Assembly: GCA_965246805.1 (NCBI GenBank)
Contig: CBDFFO010000007.1
Location: 62,001-126,000 of the forward strand
Direction: 5' to 3'
Source: Schlegelella_A sp965246805
Lineage (GTDB): Bacteria > Pseudomonadota > Gammaproteobacteria > Burkholderiales > Burkholderiaceae_C
DNA length: 64,000 bases
Position 1 is the first letter of the stretch. Each line of letters starts with the position of its first letter. The notes beneath the pieces were generated by a model, which was not told where the DNA came from, made no database searches, and saw only the letters and a program-made list of their open reading frames with translations. Made by a program: the position numbers and the translations under genes. Positions 22,219 to 30,904 of the stretch are shown piece after piece.

Positions 22219-23652
22219 TCATCGCGTCAAAGGCTCCTCTGATGCTGCGGCCACGTCGCTCCACCCGCCGCCGAGCGCGCGATAGAGCGAGACCAGCGTC
22301 TGCAGCTGCAAGGCCTGCGTCTGCACCAGCGCCTGCTGCGCGGTGAAGAGCGAGCGCTGCGCGTCGAGCGTGTCGAGGTAGCTCGCGGCGCCGTTCTTGT
22401 AGCGCAGGTCGGCCAGGCGATACGTGACGGCGAGCGCGTTGGTCTGCGCGGCCTGCGCGCGCAGCTGCTCGCCGAGCGTCGCACGGCCGGCGAGCGCGTC
22501 GGCCACTTCGCGGAACGCGGTCTGGATCGACTTCTCGTATTGCGCGACGGCGATGTCGCGGTTCACCTTGGCCACGTCGAGGTTGGACTGGTTGCGGCCG
22601 AAGTCGAAGATCGGCTGCAGCAGCTGCGCGGTGCCGGTGATCGCGAAGGTGCCGCTCTTGAAGAGGTTCGAGAGCTGGGTGCTCGCGCTGCCGGCCGTGG
22701 TGGTGAGCGAGATGCGCGGAAAGAACGCGGCCCGCGCCGCGCCGATGTTGGCGTTGACCGCGATAAGCTGCTGCTCGGAAGCGCGCACGTCGGGCCTTCG
22801 GGTGAGCAGATCAGACGGCAGGCCCGCGGGCAGGTCGCCCGGGATCTGCTGCTGGTCAAGCGCGAGCCCCGCCGGCAGGTCGGCCGGCATCGGCTCGCCG
22901 ACCAGCAGCTGCAGCGCGTTCTCGTCCTGCGCGCGCTGGCGCTGGGCCTGCGCAAGCGCGACGTTGGCGCCTTCGAGCAGCGACTCCGACTGCCGATACT
23001 CGAGCTCGCTCGACGCGCCGTTGTCGAAGCGGAGCTTCGTGAGTCGCGCGCCGTCGACACGGGTCGCGAGCGTCTGCCGCGTCACGCGCAGCAGCTCCTC
23101 GTCGGCCAACGTGCTCAGGTACGCATTGGCCACCGACGAGATCAGGCTGATCTGCACCGCCTTGCGCGTTTCCGTGGTCGCGAGGTATTGCGCGAACGCG
23201 GCTTCGCTCAGGTCGTGGACACGGCCGAACAGGTCGAGCTCGTAGTTGCTGATCTGAAGGCCGGCGGCATACGAGGTGACCACGCCGCCGCCGAACGCCT
23301 GACGCTGCACGGTCGCGCCCGCGCCGACCGTCGGCAGCTGGTCGGCACGCCGCACCTGGTACGTCGCCCGCGTCTGCTCGATGTTGAGCACCGCGACGCG
23401 CAGGTCGCGGTTGTTCTGCAACGCGATCTCTATCAGGCGCTTCAGGCGCGCGTCGGCGAAGAAGCGCTGCCATTCGATGTCGGCCGCGGCCGTGGTGCCC
23501 GGCACGACGCCGAGCGCGGTGGCGAGCGGGTAGGTCGCGGCGATCGGCGCGGCGGGTTGCTGGTAGTGGGGGATGAGCGATGAGCAGCCGGCGAGCGCGG
23601 CCATCAGCGCAGCGAGCGCGAGTCTGGAAGGGATGCGCCGCACGGCGCTCAC
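22219..23652 (-). CDS. RND efflux outer-membrane factor lipoprotein (OprM/NodT family)
   Basis: Trimeric outer-membrane channel of the tripartite pump encoded upstream. About 477 residues from GTG 23652, with a lipoprotein signal (LALAALMAALAGCSS, lipid-attachment Cys). Paired OEP domains carry NNRDLRVAVLNIEQTRATYQ, ISNYELDLFGRVHDLSEAA, LTRRPDVRASEQQLIAVNANIGAARAAFFP and QTAFREVADALAGRA, as in OprM. The frame continues upstream through a repeat array (to 24060), but that part is repeat translation, not family sequence. It is last in the adaptor-pump-channel operon, separated from the pump gene by 262 bp of repeats. Confidence 0.93.
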   Translation of the reverse strand: MSAVRRIPSRLALAALMAALAGCSSLIPHYQQPAAPIAATYPLATALGVVPGTTAAADIEWQRFFADARLKRLIEIALQNNRDLRVAVLNIEQTRATYQVRRADQLPTVGAGATVQRQAFGGGVVTSYAAGLQISNYELDLFGRVHDLSEAAFAQYLATTETRKAVQISLISSVANAYLSTLADEELLRVTRQTLATRVDGARLTKLRFDNGASSELEYRQSESLLEGANVALAQAQRQRAQDENALQLLVGEPMPADLPAGLALDQQQIPGDLPAGLPSDLLTRRPDVRASEQQLIAVNANIGAARAAFFPRISLTTTAGSASTQLSNLFKSGTFAITGTAQLLQPIFDFGRNQSNLDVAKVNRDIAVAQYEKSIQTAFREVADALAGRATLGEQLRAQAAQTNALAVTYRLADLRYKNGAASYLDTLDAQRSLFTAQQALVQTQALQLQTLVSLYRALGGGWSDVAAASEEPLTR

Positions 23653-23914
23653 CCCAGCCCTCTCCCGCAAGCGGGAGAGGGAACGAACCGTTGACCGCTC
23701 TCTCGCCGGCGGGAGACGGGAGCGAGCCGGTGCCGACTCGCCCGCTGGCGGCAGAGGGGAGCGAGCCATTGCACCCTCGCCCGCTTGTGGCACAGAACAG
23801 CGAGCCATGGCCCCCTCTCCCGCTTGCGGGAAAGGGCTGGGGTGAGGGTTGCCTCCAACGGCGACATGTCTGTTCGCTGCGTCAGGCCAGACGCGGAGCT
23901 CGGGCGCGAGCGGC
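23653..23914. repeat. Tandem array of palindromic repeats, 39-nt period, between pump and channel genes
   Basis: A stem-loop of the CTCTCCCGC/GCGGGAGAG type followed by an A(A/G)CGA(A/G)CC box is repeated: the boxes start at 23682, 23721, 23760 and 23799, exactly 39 nt apart. A fifth palindrome (about 23812-23834) lacks the box. The outer ends (ACCCCAGCCCTCTCCCGC and GCGGGAAAGGGCTGGGGT) are inverted copies, so the whole array can fold on itself. The rest, to the pump stop at 23915, is unremarkable. The GTG of the channel gene lies at its edge. Confidence 0.85.
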
Positions 23915-26900
23915 TCACACATGGCCACCTCCGTCGACAGCGCCCGCGGGTGCGTTCGCGTCGGGCGACGCCCCCTCCGTTGCCCCCGACCCTCGCTTGA
24001 CGCGCCCCTTGAACACCTTGCGCACGACCACGAAGAACACCGGCACGAAGAACACCGCAAGCACGGTCGCGGTGATCATGCCGCCCATCACGCCGGTGCC
24101 GATCGCGCGCTGGCTTGCCGAACCCGCCCCCGACGAGACCACGAGCGGCAGCACGCCGAGGATGAACGCGATCGATGTCATCAGGATCGGCCGGAAGCGC
24201 AGATGCACCGCCTTCAAGGTCGCCTCGACGAGGCCCATGCCCTCGGCATACAGGTCCTTCGCGAACTCGATGATCAGGATCGCGTTCTTCGCCGAGAGGC
24301 CGATCACGGTGATGAGGCCGACTTTGAAGAAGACGTCGTTCGGCATGCCGCGCATCGAGGCGCCCACCACCGCGCCGAGAACGCCGAGCGGCACCGCGAG
24401 CAGCACCGCGAACGGGATCGACCAGCTCTCGTACAACGCAGAGAGACACAGAAAGACCGCAAGCAGCGAGAACACGAGCAGGATCGTCGCGGTCGATCCC
24501 GACAGGCGCTCTTCGCGCGATTGCCCGGTCCACTCGAAGCCGAAGCCGGGCGGCAACTGCGTGGCGAGGCGCTCCATTTCGTTCATCGCGTCGCCAGTGC
24601 TGTAGCCCGGGCCCGCATCGCCCGCGATGCGCATCGTCGGGTAGCCGTTGTAGCGCACGGTCTGCATCGGTCCGGTGATCCAGCGCGTCGTCGCGATGGC
24701 ACCGAGCGGAACCAGCTTGCCGGTGTTGTTGATGACGTTGAGCTTCATCAGGTCGTCGGGCTGCATCCGGAACGGCGCGTCGGCCTGCACCACCACGCGC
24801 TGCAGGCGGCCGGCGTTCGGGAAGTCGTTGACGTAGGTCGAGCCGAGCGCCGTCGCGAGCGTGGTGTTGATCGCGTCGAACGCCACGCCGAGAGCGCTCG
24901 CGCGATCGCGGTCGATGTCGATCTGCAACTGCGGCGCGTCTTCGAGACCGTCGGGCCGCACACCCGCGAGGATCTTGCTCTGCCCTGCCAGACCCAGCAT
25001 CTGGTTGCGCGCCCCGAGCAGCGCCGCGTGGCCGTTGCTGCCGCGGTCCTGCAGGCGGAACGTGAAGCCGGTGGCGTTGCCGAGTTCCTGGATCGCCGGC
25101 GGGCTGATCGCGAAGATGAACGCATCGCGCACGCCTGAAAGCGCGCCGAAGGCCCGGCTGGCCAGCGTCTGCGCCGAGTGTGCGGTGCCCTTCCGTTCGT
25201 CCCAGGGTTTAAGCGGAATGAACGCGAGCGCGGCGTTCTGGCCGCTGCCCGAGAAGCTGAAGCCGAGCACGCTCACCATCTTGTCGACCTCGGGTTGCGC
25301 GAGGAAGAATTTCTCGGCCTGGTCCATCACCGCTCTCGTCCGCTCTTGCGAGGCGCCTGGTGGCAACTGCACGTTGGCGATGATGTAGCCCTGGTCTTCG
25401 TTCGGCAGGAACGAATTCGGCATGCGGGTGTACAGCAAAGCGACCACCCCGACGATCGCGAGGAACAGGACCATGAACCGACCGGTGCGCTTCAGCATCT
25501 TCGCAATCCAGCCCTCATACCCGTGCGTGACGGACACGAAGCCGCGGTTGAACCAGCCGAAGAAGCCGCTCTTTTCGTGCTTGTGGCCGGCCTCGACTGG
25601 CTTCAGAAACGTGGCGCACAGGGCCGGCGTGAGCGAGAGCGCGAGGAACACCGAGAACAGCATCGCGCTCACCATCACGAGCGAGAACTGGCGGTAGATG
25701 TTGCCGACCGAGCCCGAGAAGAACGCGAGCGGTAGGAACACCGAAACCAGCGTGACGGTGATGCCGATCAGCGCGGCGGTCACTTGGCTCATCGCCTTCT
25801 TGGTCGCATCGCGCGGCGAAAGGCCCTCCTCGCTCATGATGCGTTCGACGTTCTCGATCACGACGATCGCATCGTCGACCAGGATGCCGACTGCGAGCAC
25901 CATCGCGAACATCGTCAGCACGTTGATCGAGAAGCCGAACGTGAACATCATGCCGAACGCGCCGAGCAGCGCGACCGGCACCACGATGGTCGGGATCAGC
26001 GTGTAGCGCAGGTTCTGCAGGAAGAGGTACATCACGAGAAAGACGAGGATCACCGCCTCGACCAGCGTCTCGACGACCTGGCTGATCGAGATCTTGACGA
26101 ACTTCGAGCTGTCGTACGGGATGTCCCATTTCACGCCGGCGGGGAAGTAGGCCGCGAGTTCGCCCATGCGCTGGCGGATCGCGGTGGCGGTGGCGAGCGC
26201 GTTGCCGGTCGGCGAGAGCTGCACGCCGATGCCGGTCGAGGGCTTGCCGTTCAGCCGGATCGAGGTGCCGTAGTTCTGGCCGCCGAGCTCGATGCGCGCG
26301 ACGTCGCGCAGACGCACGGACGAGCCGTCGGTGTTGGCACGCAGCACGATGTCGCCGAACTGCTTCTCGGTCGTCAATTGGCCGGCGACGACCACGGTCG
26401 CGAAGGTCTTCTGGCCGGTGATGATGGGCAGGTCACCGATGGTGCCCGACGAGACCTGCGCGTTCTGTGAACGGATCGCGGCGTTCACGTCGGCCGGCGA
26501 GAGGTTGAAGCCGACCAGCTTGGCCGGGTCGATCCAGATGCGCATCGAGCGCTCGGTGCCGAAGAGCTGGGCCTGGCCGACCCCGGGGATGCGCTGGATC
26601 TCGGGCAGCACGGTGCGGGAGGCGTAGTCGCCGAGTGCGACCGGCGTGAACTCGGCTCTGTCGCTCGACAGGATGGTGAAGAGCAGGAAGTTGGCGCGCG
26701 CCTTGTCGACGCGCACGCCTTGCTGCGTCACGGCCGCGGGCAGGCGCGGCGCGGCGCGGCTCAGGCGATTCTGAACGTCGACCTGCGCGAGGCTCGCGTT
26801 GGTGCCCGACTCGAACGTGAGCGTGATCGCGCCCGAGCCGTTGGCCTGGCTCACCGATTCCATGTAGATGAGACCGGGCGAGCCGTTCATTTCCTGCTCG

Positions 26901-27094
26901 ATGACGCTGATCACGGTGTCTTCGAGCGTCTGTGCCGAGGCGCCCGGGTAGGTCGCGCTCAACACGATGGAAGGCGGCGCGACGGACGGGTACTGCGCGA
27001 TCGGCAGCTCCTTGATGGCGACGCCGCCGAGCAGCAGGATGAAGAGCGCGATGACCCACGCGAAGATCGGTCGGTCGATGAAGAACTGGGCCAT
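23915..27094 (-). CDS. RND multidrug efflux pump, HAE1/AcrB family
   Basis: 1059-residue inner-membrane proton-driven drug exporter. It starts MAQFFIDRPIFAWVIALFILLLGG, as in AcrB/MexB. The proton-relay Asp pair is in VGILVDDAIVVIENVERIM and the second-half transmembrane block includes SLLAVFLCLSALYESWSIPFAV-type sequence. GQAQLFGTERSMRIWIDP and PPGASQERTRAVMDQ mark the periplasmic pore domains. Length is typical. It follows the adaptor gene by 12 nt. The substrate range cannot be read from sequence. Confidence 0.96.
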   Translation of the reverse strand: MAQFFIDRPIFAWVIALFILLLGGVAIKELPIAQYPSVAPPSIVLSATYPGASAQTLEDTVISVIEQEMNGSPGLIYMESVSQANGSGAITLTFESGTNASLAQVDVQNRLSRAAPRLPAAVTQQGVRVDKARANFLLFTILSSDRAEFTPVALGDYASRTVLPEIQRIPGVGQAQLFGTERSMRIWIDPAKLVGFNLSPADVNAAIRSQNAQVSSGTIGDLPIITGQKTFATVVVAGQLTTEKQFGDIVLRANTDGSSVRLRDVARIELGGQNYGTSIRLNGKPSTGIGVQLSPTGNALATATAIRQRMGELAAYFPAGVKWDIPYDSSKFVKISISQVVETLVEAVILVFLVMYLFLQNLRYTLIPTIVVPVALLGAFGMMFTFGFSINVLTMFAMVLAVGILVDDAIVVIENVERIMSEEGLSPRDATKKAMSQVTAALIGITVTLVSVFLPLAFFSGSVGNIYRQFSLVMVSAMLFSVFLALSLTPALCATFLKPVEAGHKHEKSGFFGWFNRGFVSVTHGYEGWIAKMLKRTGRFMVLFLAIVGVVALLYTRMPNSFLPNEDQGYIIANVQLPPGASQERTRAVMDQAEKFFLAQPEVDKMVSVLGFSFSGSGQNAALAFIPLKPWDERKGTAHSAQTLASRAFGALSGVRDAFIFAISPPAIQELGNATGFTFRLQDRGSNGHAALLGARNQMLGLAGQSKILAGVRPDGLEDAPQLQIDIDRDRASALGVAFDAINTTLATALGSTYVNDFPNAGRLQRVVVQADAPFRMQPDDLMKLNVINNTGKLVPLGAIATTRWITGPMQTVRYNGYPTMRIAGDAGPGYSTGDAMNEMERLATQLPPGFGFEWTGQSREERLSGSTATILLVFSLLAVFLCLSALYESWSIPFAVLLAVPLGVLGAVVGASMRGMPNDVFFKVGLITVIGLSAKNAILIIEFAKDLYAEGMGLVEATLKAVHLRFRPILMTSIAFILGVLPLVVSSGAGSASQRAIGTGVMGGMITATVLAVFFVPVFFVVVRKVFKGRVKRGSGATEGASPDANAPAGAVDGGGHV

Positions 27095-27106
27095 GCTGCG
27101 GGGGCC

Positions 27107-28414
27107 TCAGCTTCCGGAAGCGGTCGAGGCCGCGGCAGATGCAGCGGCCGGCGCCGGTGTCGCGCCCGCCAGCGCTGGCGGGCCCGCGCCGGCCGGCGCG
27201 CTCGCCGCCGGCGGCGCCCAGGGAACCGGCTTCACCGACGCGGCGCCGCGCAATTTCTGGAAGCCGTCGACCATCACCATCTCGCCGGCCTTCAGGCCAT
27301 CGAGCACGACCCACTGGCCGTCGACCGCGGTGCCGATCTTGACCGGGCGCGGCGTGAACTTGCCGTCAGCGGAGACCACCATCACGCTGTCGCCGGTCGA
27401 GCCGCGCGTGACGGCCTGCTGCGGCACGACGATGCCCGCCTCGGCCTGGGCCTGCTCGAGCCGCACGCGCACGTACATGCCGGGGAGCAGCAGGCCCTTC
27501 GGGTTCGGCACTTCGGCGCGCAGCGTGATCTGGCCCGAGGTCGGGTCGACGGTGAGGTCGGTGAACAGCAGCTTGCCGGGCTGGCCATAGTCGCTGCCGT
27601 CTTCCAGGATGATGCGCACCGGCAGCGAGCCGCCACCTGCGGAGCCGGTGGCACGATCGCCACCCGCGCGCTTGAACTGCCCGCTCGCCACGGCCTTGCG
27701 CAAGCGCAGCACATCGGTGGTCGACTGCGTGAAGTTCACATACATCGGGTTGATCTGTTGCACCACGGCGAGCGGCGTCGCTTCGCCCTGGCCGACCAAC
27801 GCGCCCTCGGTGACCAGCGCTCGCCCGATGCGACCGGAGATCGGCGCCTTGACTGACGCGTAGCCGAGGTTGATCTGCGCCGTGGTGCCGGCGGCGCGTG
27901 CGGCAGCGACATCGGCCTCGGCCGTCTTCTGAGCCGCCACCGCGTTGATGTACTCCTGCTTGCTGATCGCGTTCGCTTCGACGAGCGGCTTGTAGCGCTC
28001 GGCCTGCGCCGTGGCCTGCGTGGCGTTGGCCTGCGCGCGGGCGAGCGTGGCCTGCGCACTCGCGAACTGCGCCTGGTAGGGCGCGGCATCGATCGAGAAC
28101 AGCGGCTGGCCGGCGCGCACCTCGCTGCCCTCTTCGAACAGGCGCTTCTGCAGGATGCCGGCGGCACGCGCCCGCACCTGCGCCACGCGGGAAGCCTCGA
28201 GCCGGCCGGGCAGTTCGGTCGCGAGACCGACCGCGCGTGGCGCGACCGTGATCACGCCGACCTCGGCGGGTGGCGGCGCACCGGCGGGCGCGCCGCCGGG
28301 CTTCTGGCCGCAGGCGACGAGCAGGCCCAACGCCAGCGCGGCCGCCGCGACGCGGGTGGTCGTGCGCGCAAGCGCGATGCCACGGGTCGACTCGGGGAAT
28401 GGCGATGAAAACAT
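27107..28414 (-). CDS. RND efflux periplasmic adaptor lipoprotein (MFP/AcrA family)
   Basis: Links pump and outer-membrane channel. 435 residues from ATG 28414 with a lipoprotein signal (AAAALALGLLVACGQKPG). Lipoyl/barrel-sandwich halves (RLEASRVAQVRARAAGILQKRLFEEG and GYASVKAPISGRIGRALV) flank a helical hairpin (QATLARAQANATQATAQAERY...). The beta-barrel and membrane-proximal domains follow (KLLFTDLTVDPTSGQITLRA, GLLLPGMYVRVRLEQ). The C-terminal tail is Ala/Pro-rich. First gene of the operon; it diverges from the tetR regulator across an AcrR-like operator. Confidence 0.95.
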   Translation of the reverse strand: MFSSPFPESTRGIALARTTTRVAAAALALGLLVACGQKPGGAPAGAPPPAEVGVITVAPRAVGLATELPGRLEASRVAQVRARAAGILQKRLFEEGSEVRAGQPLFSIDAAPYQAQFASAQATLARAQANATQATAQAERYKPLVEANAISKQEYINAVAAQKTAEADVAAARAAGTTAQINLGYASVKAPISGRIGRALVTEGALVGQGEATPLAVVQQINPMYVNFTQSTTDVLRLRKAVASGQFKRAGGDRATGSAGGGSLPVRIILEDGSDYGQPGKLLFTDLTVDPTSGQITLRAEVPNPKGLLLPGMYVRVRLEQAQAEAGIVVPQQAVTRGSTGDSVMVVSADGKFTPRPVKIGTAVDGQWVVLDGLKAGEMVMVDGFQKLRGAASVKPVPWAPPAASAPAGAGPPALAGATPAPAAASAAASTASGS

Positions 28415-28523
28415 GCGAAGCCTTGTAGAGAGCGCGCGCAGGCCGCGGGCGCGTAACCCACCGCTCGAACGCATCGACGCCGATCGACGGGCGCGCGCCA
28501 CGGCGAGGCCTGACAGGAAAGCC

Positions 28524-28547
28524 AGTATACATACACGAATGGATGTA
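28524..28547. promoter_or_regulatory. AcrR/TtgR-like operator between adaptor and TetR genes
   Basis: Dyad TACAT-N10-ATGTA (28528-28547), the same half-sites and spacing type as known AcrR-family operators. A TATACT -10-like hexamer on the minus strand (28524-28529) overlaps its left arm, so binding would block the efflux promoter. It lies 30 nt before tetR. Confidence 0.65.
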
Positions 28548-28576
28548 AGCTCGGCGCCCCACGTCATGGAACGGTC

Positions 28577-29266
28577 ATGGCCCGCAAGACCAAGCTCGAA
28601 GCCCAGGCGACCCGCCGCCACATCCTCGACACCGCCGAGCTGGTGTTCGAGCGCGGCGGCGTTTCGGGCACCTCGCTGCAGGAGATCGCGAAGGCGGCAG
28701 GCCTCACGCGCGGCGCCATTTACTGGCACTTCAGGGACAAGGCCGATCTCTTCATCGCGATGATGGACCGCGCCACCCTCCCGCTCGAAGAAACCGACGA
28801 TGTGTGCGGCTTCAAGGAGGCCGAGCCCACGGTCGCGCAGATGCGCAACGGCTTCGTCAACGTGCTGAAGCGCCTGGTCGCCGACCCACAGATGCGCCGC
28901 GTTTTCGAGATCGCGAAACACAAGGTCGAGTACGTCGACGAGATGCGGGCGGTGCGCGCGCGGCACATCGATGTGCGCCACGCCTGCCTCGCCGACGTGG
29001 CGCGCACGCTGCAGCGTGCGATGAAGCGCGGCGAGCTTTCGCGGCGCATGTCGGCGCGCGTCGCCGCGATCGGGCTGCACGCGTTGCTCGACGGCCTGAT
29101 CCACAACTGGATCCTCGACCCGAACGCGTTCAATCTCGTGAAGGTCGGCGCCGAGACGATCGATGCCTACCTCGCCAGCATGGCGCCTGCACCCTCGCCC
29201 TCATCCCACCCCTTTCCTGCAAGCGGGAGAGGGGGTCGCAGGTCGGTCGCGCTCGCGGCATCCTGA
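28577..29266 (+). CDS. TetR-family repressor of the efflux operon (AcrR/TtgR type)
   Basis: 229 residues. The N-terminal HTH has the AcrR/TtgR signature: TRRHILDTAELVFERGGVSGTSLQEIAKAAGLTRGAIYWHF in shorter pieces (ILDTAELVFERGGVS, TSLQEIAKAAGLTRGAIYWH). The C-terminal ligand domain is TtgR-like (LLDGLIHNWILDPNAF). Divergent position and the operator indicate it represses the RND operon and itself and is released by pump substrates. The last 25 or so residues (SSHPFPASGRGG...) are encoded by a palindromic repeat, so the original stop was probably displaced by repeat insertion. Confidence 0.92.
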   Translation: MARKTKLEAQATRRHILDTAELVFERGGVSGTSLQEIAKAAGLTRGAIYWHFRDKADLFIAMMDRATLPLEETDDVCGFKEAEPTVAQMRNGFVNVLKRLVADPQMRRVFEIAKHKVEYVDEMRAVRARHIDVRHACLADVARTLQRAMKRGELSRRMSARVAAIGLHALLDGLIHNWILDPNAFNLVKVGAETIDAYLASMAPAPSPSSHPFPASGRGGRRSVALAAS

Positions 29267-29330
29267 AAAGCCGCAAGCAGCGCTTTTTCCCTCCCCGCTT
29301 GCGGGAGAGGGACGGGGTGAGGGTCAGCAA
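29191..29330. repeat. Pair of inverted palindromic repeats between convergent genes
   Basis: Copy one (about 29191-29236, core CTGCAAGCGGGAGAGG) lies inside the tetR 3' end. Copy two (about 29288-29326, core CTCCCCGCTTGCGGGAGAGG then GGGGTGAGGG) lies between the tetR stop and the next, convergent gene. Same family as the array at 23.7 kb; it may terminate both transcripts. Confidence 0.75.
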
Positions 29331-29334
29331 GCCG

Positions 29335-30294
29335 TCACTTGAGCACGCCGTACGGCAGCGGGATCCAGCGGTAGCCCTTGCCTTCGGCACGGATGTGGCC
29401 AAGGCCCGGGAACGACAGGTGCGAGGCGCCGATCAGCGCACCTTCGGCCTCGGTTTCGGCGAATACGCGCTTCCTTTGCGCGTAGGCGGCCTTGGTGTCG
29501 GAGTCGTACTGGATCGTGATCGCCGGTTCGGGAAACTGCACCGTCGCGACGTGGATCAGGTCGCCCCACAGCACGAGCTTCTGGCCTTTGCTCTCGACCT
29601 TGTAGATGCTGTGACCGGGCGTGTGGCCCGCCGCCGCGACGGCCTTGATGCCGGCGACCAGTTCGGTGTCGCCGGTGAACGGCTTGAAGCGACCGGACGC
29701 GACGTAGGGGTTCAGCGACGTCTGAGCGCCCTGGAAAAAGCCCTTCATCGCAGCGGGAGCCTTGTCGAGGTTCTCCTTGCTCAGCCAGTAGTCGGCGTCC
29801 TTCTGGTCGGCACGGACCGTGGCGTTCGGGAACGCCATCTTGCCTCCGGTCATCAGCCCGCCGACGTGGTCGCCGTGCATGTGGGTGATGTAGATCTCGT
29901 CGACCTGCTCGGGCTGGTAGCCCGACGCCTTCAGGTTCGCCACCAGCGTGCCCGCGGTCGGGCCGAACAGGCCGTTCGTGCCGGTGTCGATCAACACCAG
30001 CTTGGCGCCGGTGTTGACGAGAAAGCCGTTCACCGAGGTTTCGACGGGCGACTTCAGCAGGTCGCGGTGCAACGATTCCTCGACGTGCACGGCGGTGGTG
30101 TCGAGCAGCAGCTTACCGGCGTCGAGCGAGATGGTGCCGTCGGAGAGCGCGGTGACTTCGAAGTCGCCGAGCATCACGCGGTAGTAGCCCGGCGCCTGCG
30201 TTTTCACCTGGGGCGCAGCCGCTTGCGCGCCGAGCGTGCACAGGCTCAGCGCGAGCGTGGCGCCGAGGGCGCGGATCGAGGGGTGCAGGTTCAT
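29335..30294 (-). CDS. Exported metallo-beta-lactamase-fold hydrolase
   Basis: 319-residue protein with a signal peptide (LGATLALSLCTLGAQAAA, cleavage after AQA). The MBL zinc motif is THMHGDHVGG, preceded by LVLIDTGTNGLFG and followed by AAGHTPGHSIYKVE and VLWGDLIHVATVQFP, supplying the further metal ligands. It resembles periplasmic MBL-fold enzymes of the quorum-quenching-lactonase/PQQ-associated type, but the substrate is not determinable. Start ATG 30294 with AAGGAA upstream. It is convergent with tetR. Confidence 0.88.
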   Translation of the reverse strand: MNLHPSIRALGATLALSLCTLGAQAAAPQVKTQAPGYYRVMLGDFEVTALSDGTISLDAGKLLLDTTAVHVEESLHRDLLKSPVETSVNGFLVNTGAKLVLIDTGTNGLFGPTAGTLVANLKASGYQPEQVDEIYITHMHGDHVGGLMTGGKMAFPNATVRADQKDADYWLSKENLDKAPAAMKGFFQGAQTSLNPYVASGRFKPFTGDTELVAGIKAVAAAGHTPGHSIYKVESKGQKLVLWGDLIHVATVQFPEPAITIQYDSDTKAAYAQRKRVFAETEAEGALIGASHLSFPGLGHIRAEGKGYRWIPLPYGVLK

Positions 30295-30328
30295 GGGGTC
30301 GTTCCTTGTGGTCGATGAATGGATCGGT

Positions 30329-30904
30329 TCAGCCGCGTTCGAACTTGAACACCGCCGTGCTGGCTCGCAGGTTGGGCCATGTACGCACCGCCGCATCGTT
30401 CTGGATGCCGAACGAGTCGAGGATGCGCAACCCGTCCTTGCGCGCGAGCACTTCGAAATCGGCGTACGTGCCGACGCGGATGTTGGGGGTGTCGTACCAC
30501 TGGTAGGGCAAGGTGCGGGTGACCGGCATGCGGCCCACCGCCACCTGCAGTCGGTTCGGCCAGTGCGCGAAATTCGGGAAGCTCACGATGCCGACGCGAC
30601 CGACGCGCGCGGTCTCGCGCAGCATGCGCTCGGTGTTGCGCAGGTGCTGCAGGGTGTCAAGCTGCAACACGACGTCGAAGCTCGTGTCGTCGAAGAGCGC
30701 CAGCCCTTCCTCGAGGTTGAGCTGGATCACGTTGACGCCGCGTCGATGGCAGGCGAGCACGTTGGCATCGTCGATCTCGATGCCGTAGCCGGTGCAGCCG
30801 CGCGCGTCTTTCAGGTGCGCGAGCAACGCGCCGTCGCCGCAACCGAGGTCGAGCACGCGCGAGCCGTGCGGCACGAGTTCGGCGATGAGTGTGAAGTCGT
30901 TCAT
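30329..30904 (-). CDS. metW: Methionine biosynthesis protein MetW
   Basis: 191-residue methyltransferase-fold protein (VLDLGCGDGALLAHL, YGIEIDDANVLAC, VLQLDTLQHLRNTERMLRE) of the MetW family; it is required with MetX for homoserine acylation in several proteobacteria. The C-terminal family sequence LPYQWYDTPNIRVGTYADFE is present. Its ATG overlaps the metX stop (ATGA, 30901-30904), so translation is coupled. Confidence 0.94.
   Translation of the reverse strand: MNDFTLIAELVPHGSRVLDLGCGDGALLAHLKDARGCTGYGIEIDDANVLACHRRGVNVIQLNLEEGLALFDDTSFDVVLQLDTLQHLRNTERMLRETARVGRVGIVSFPNFAHWPNRLQVAVGRMPVTRTLPYQWYDTPNIRVGTYADFEVLARKDGLRILDSFGIQNDAAVRTWPNLRASTAVFKFERG

Noticed and set aside
23653..23850. CRISPR array
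   Set aside because: Period is 39 nt with no unique spacers; the intervals between boxes are themselves related palindromes and there are no cas genes.
23653..24060. N-terminal extension of the outer-membrane channel protein through the repeat array
   Set aside because: The extension would put repeat-encoded sequence before a proper lipoprotein signal peptide; start placed at 23652.
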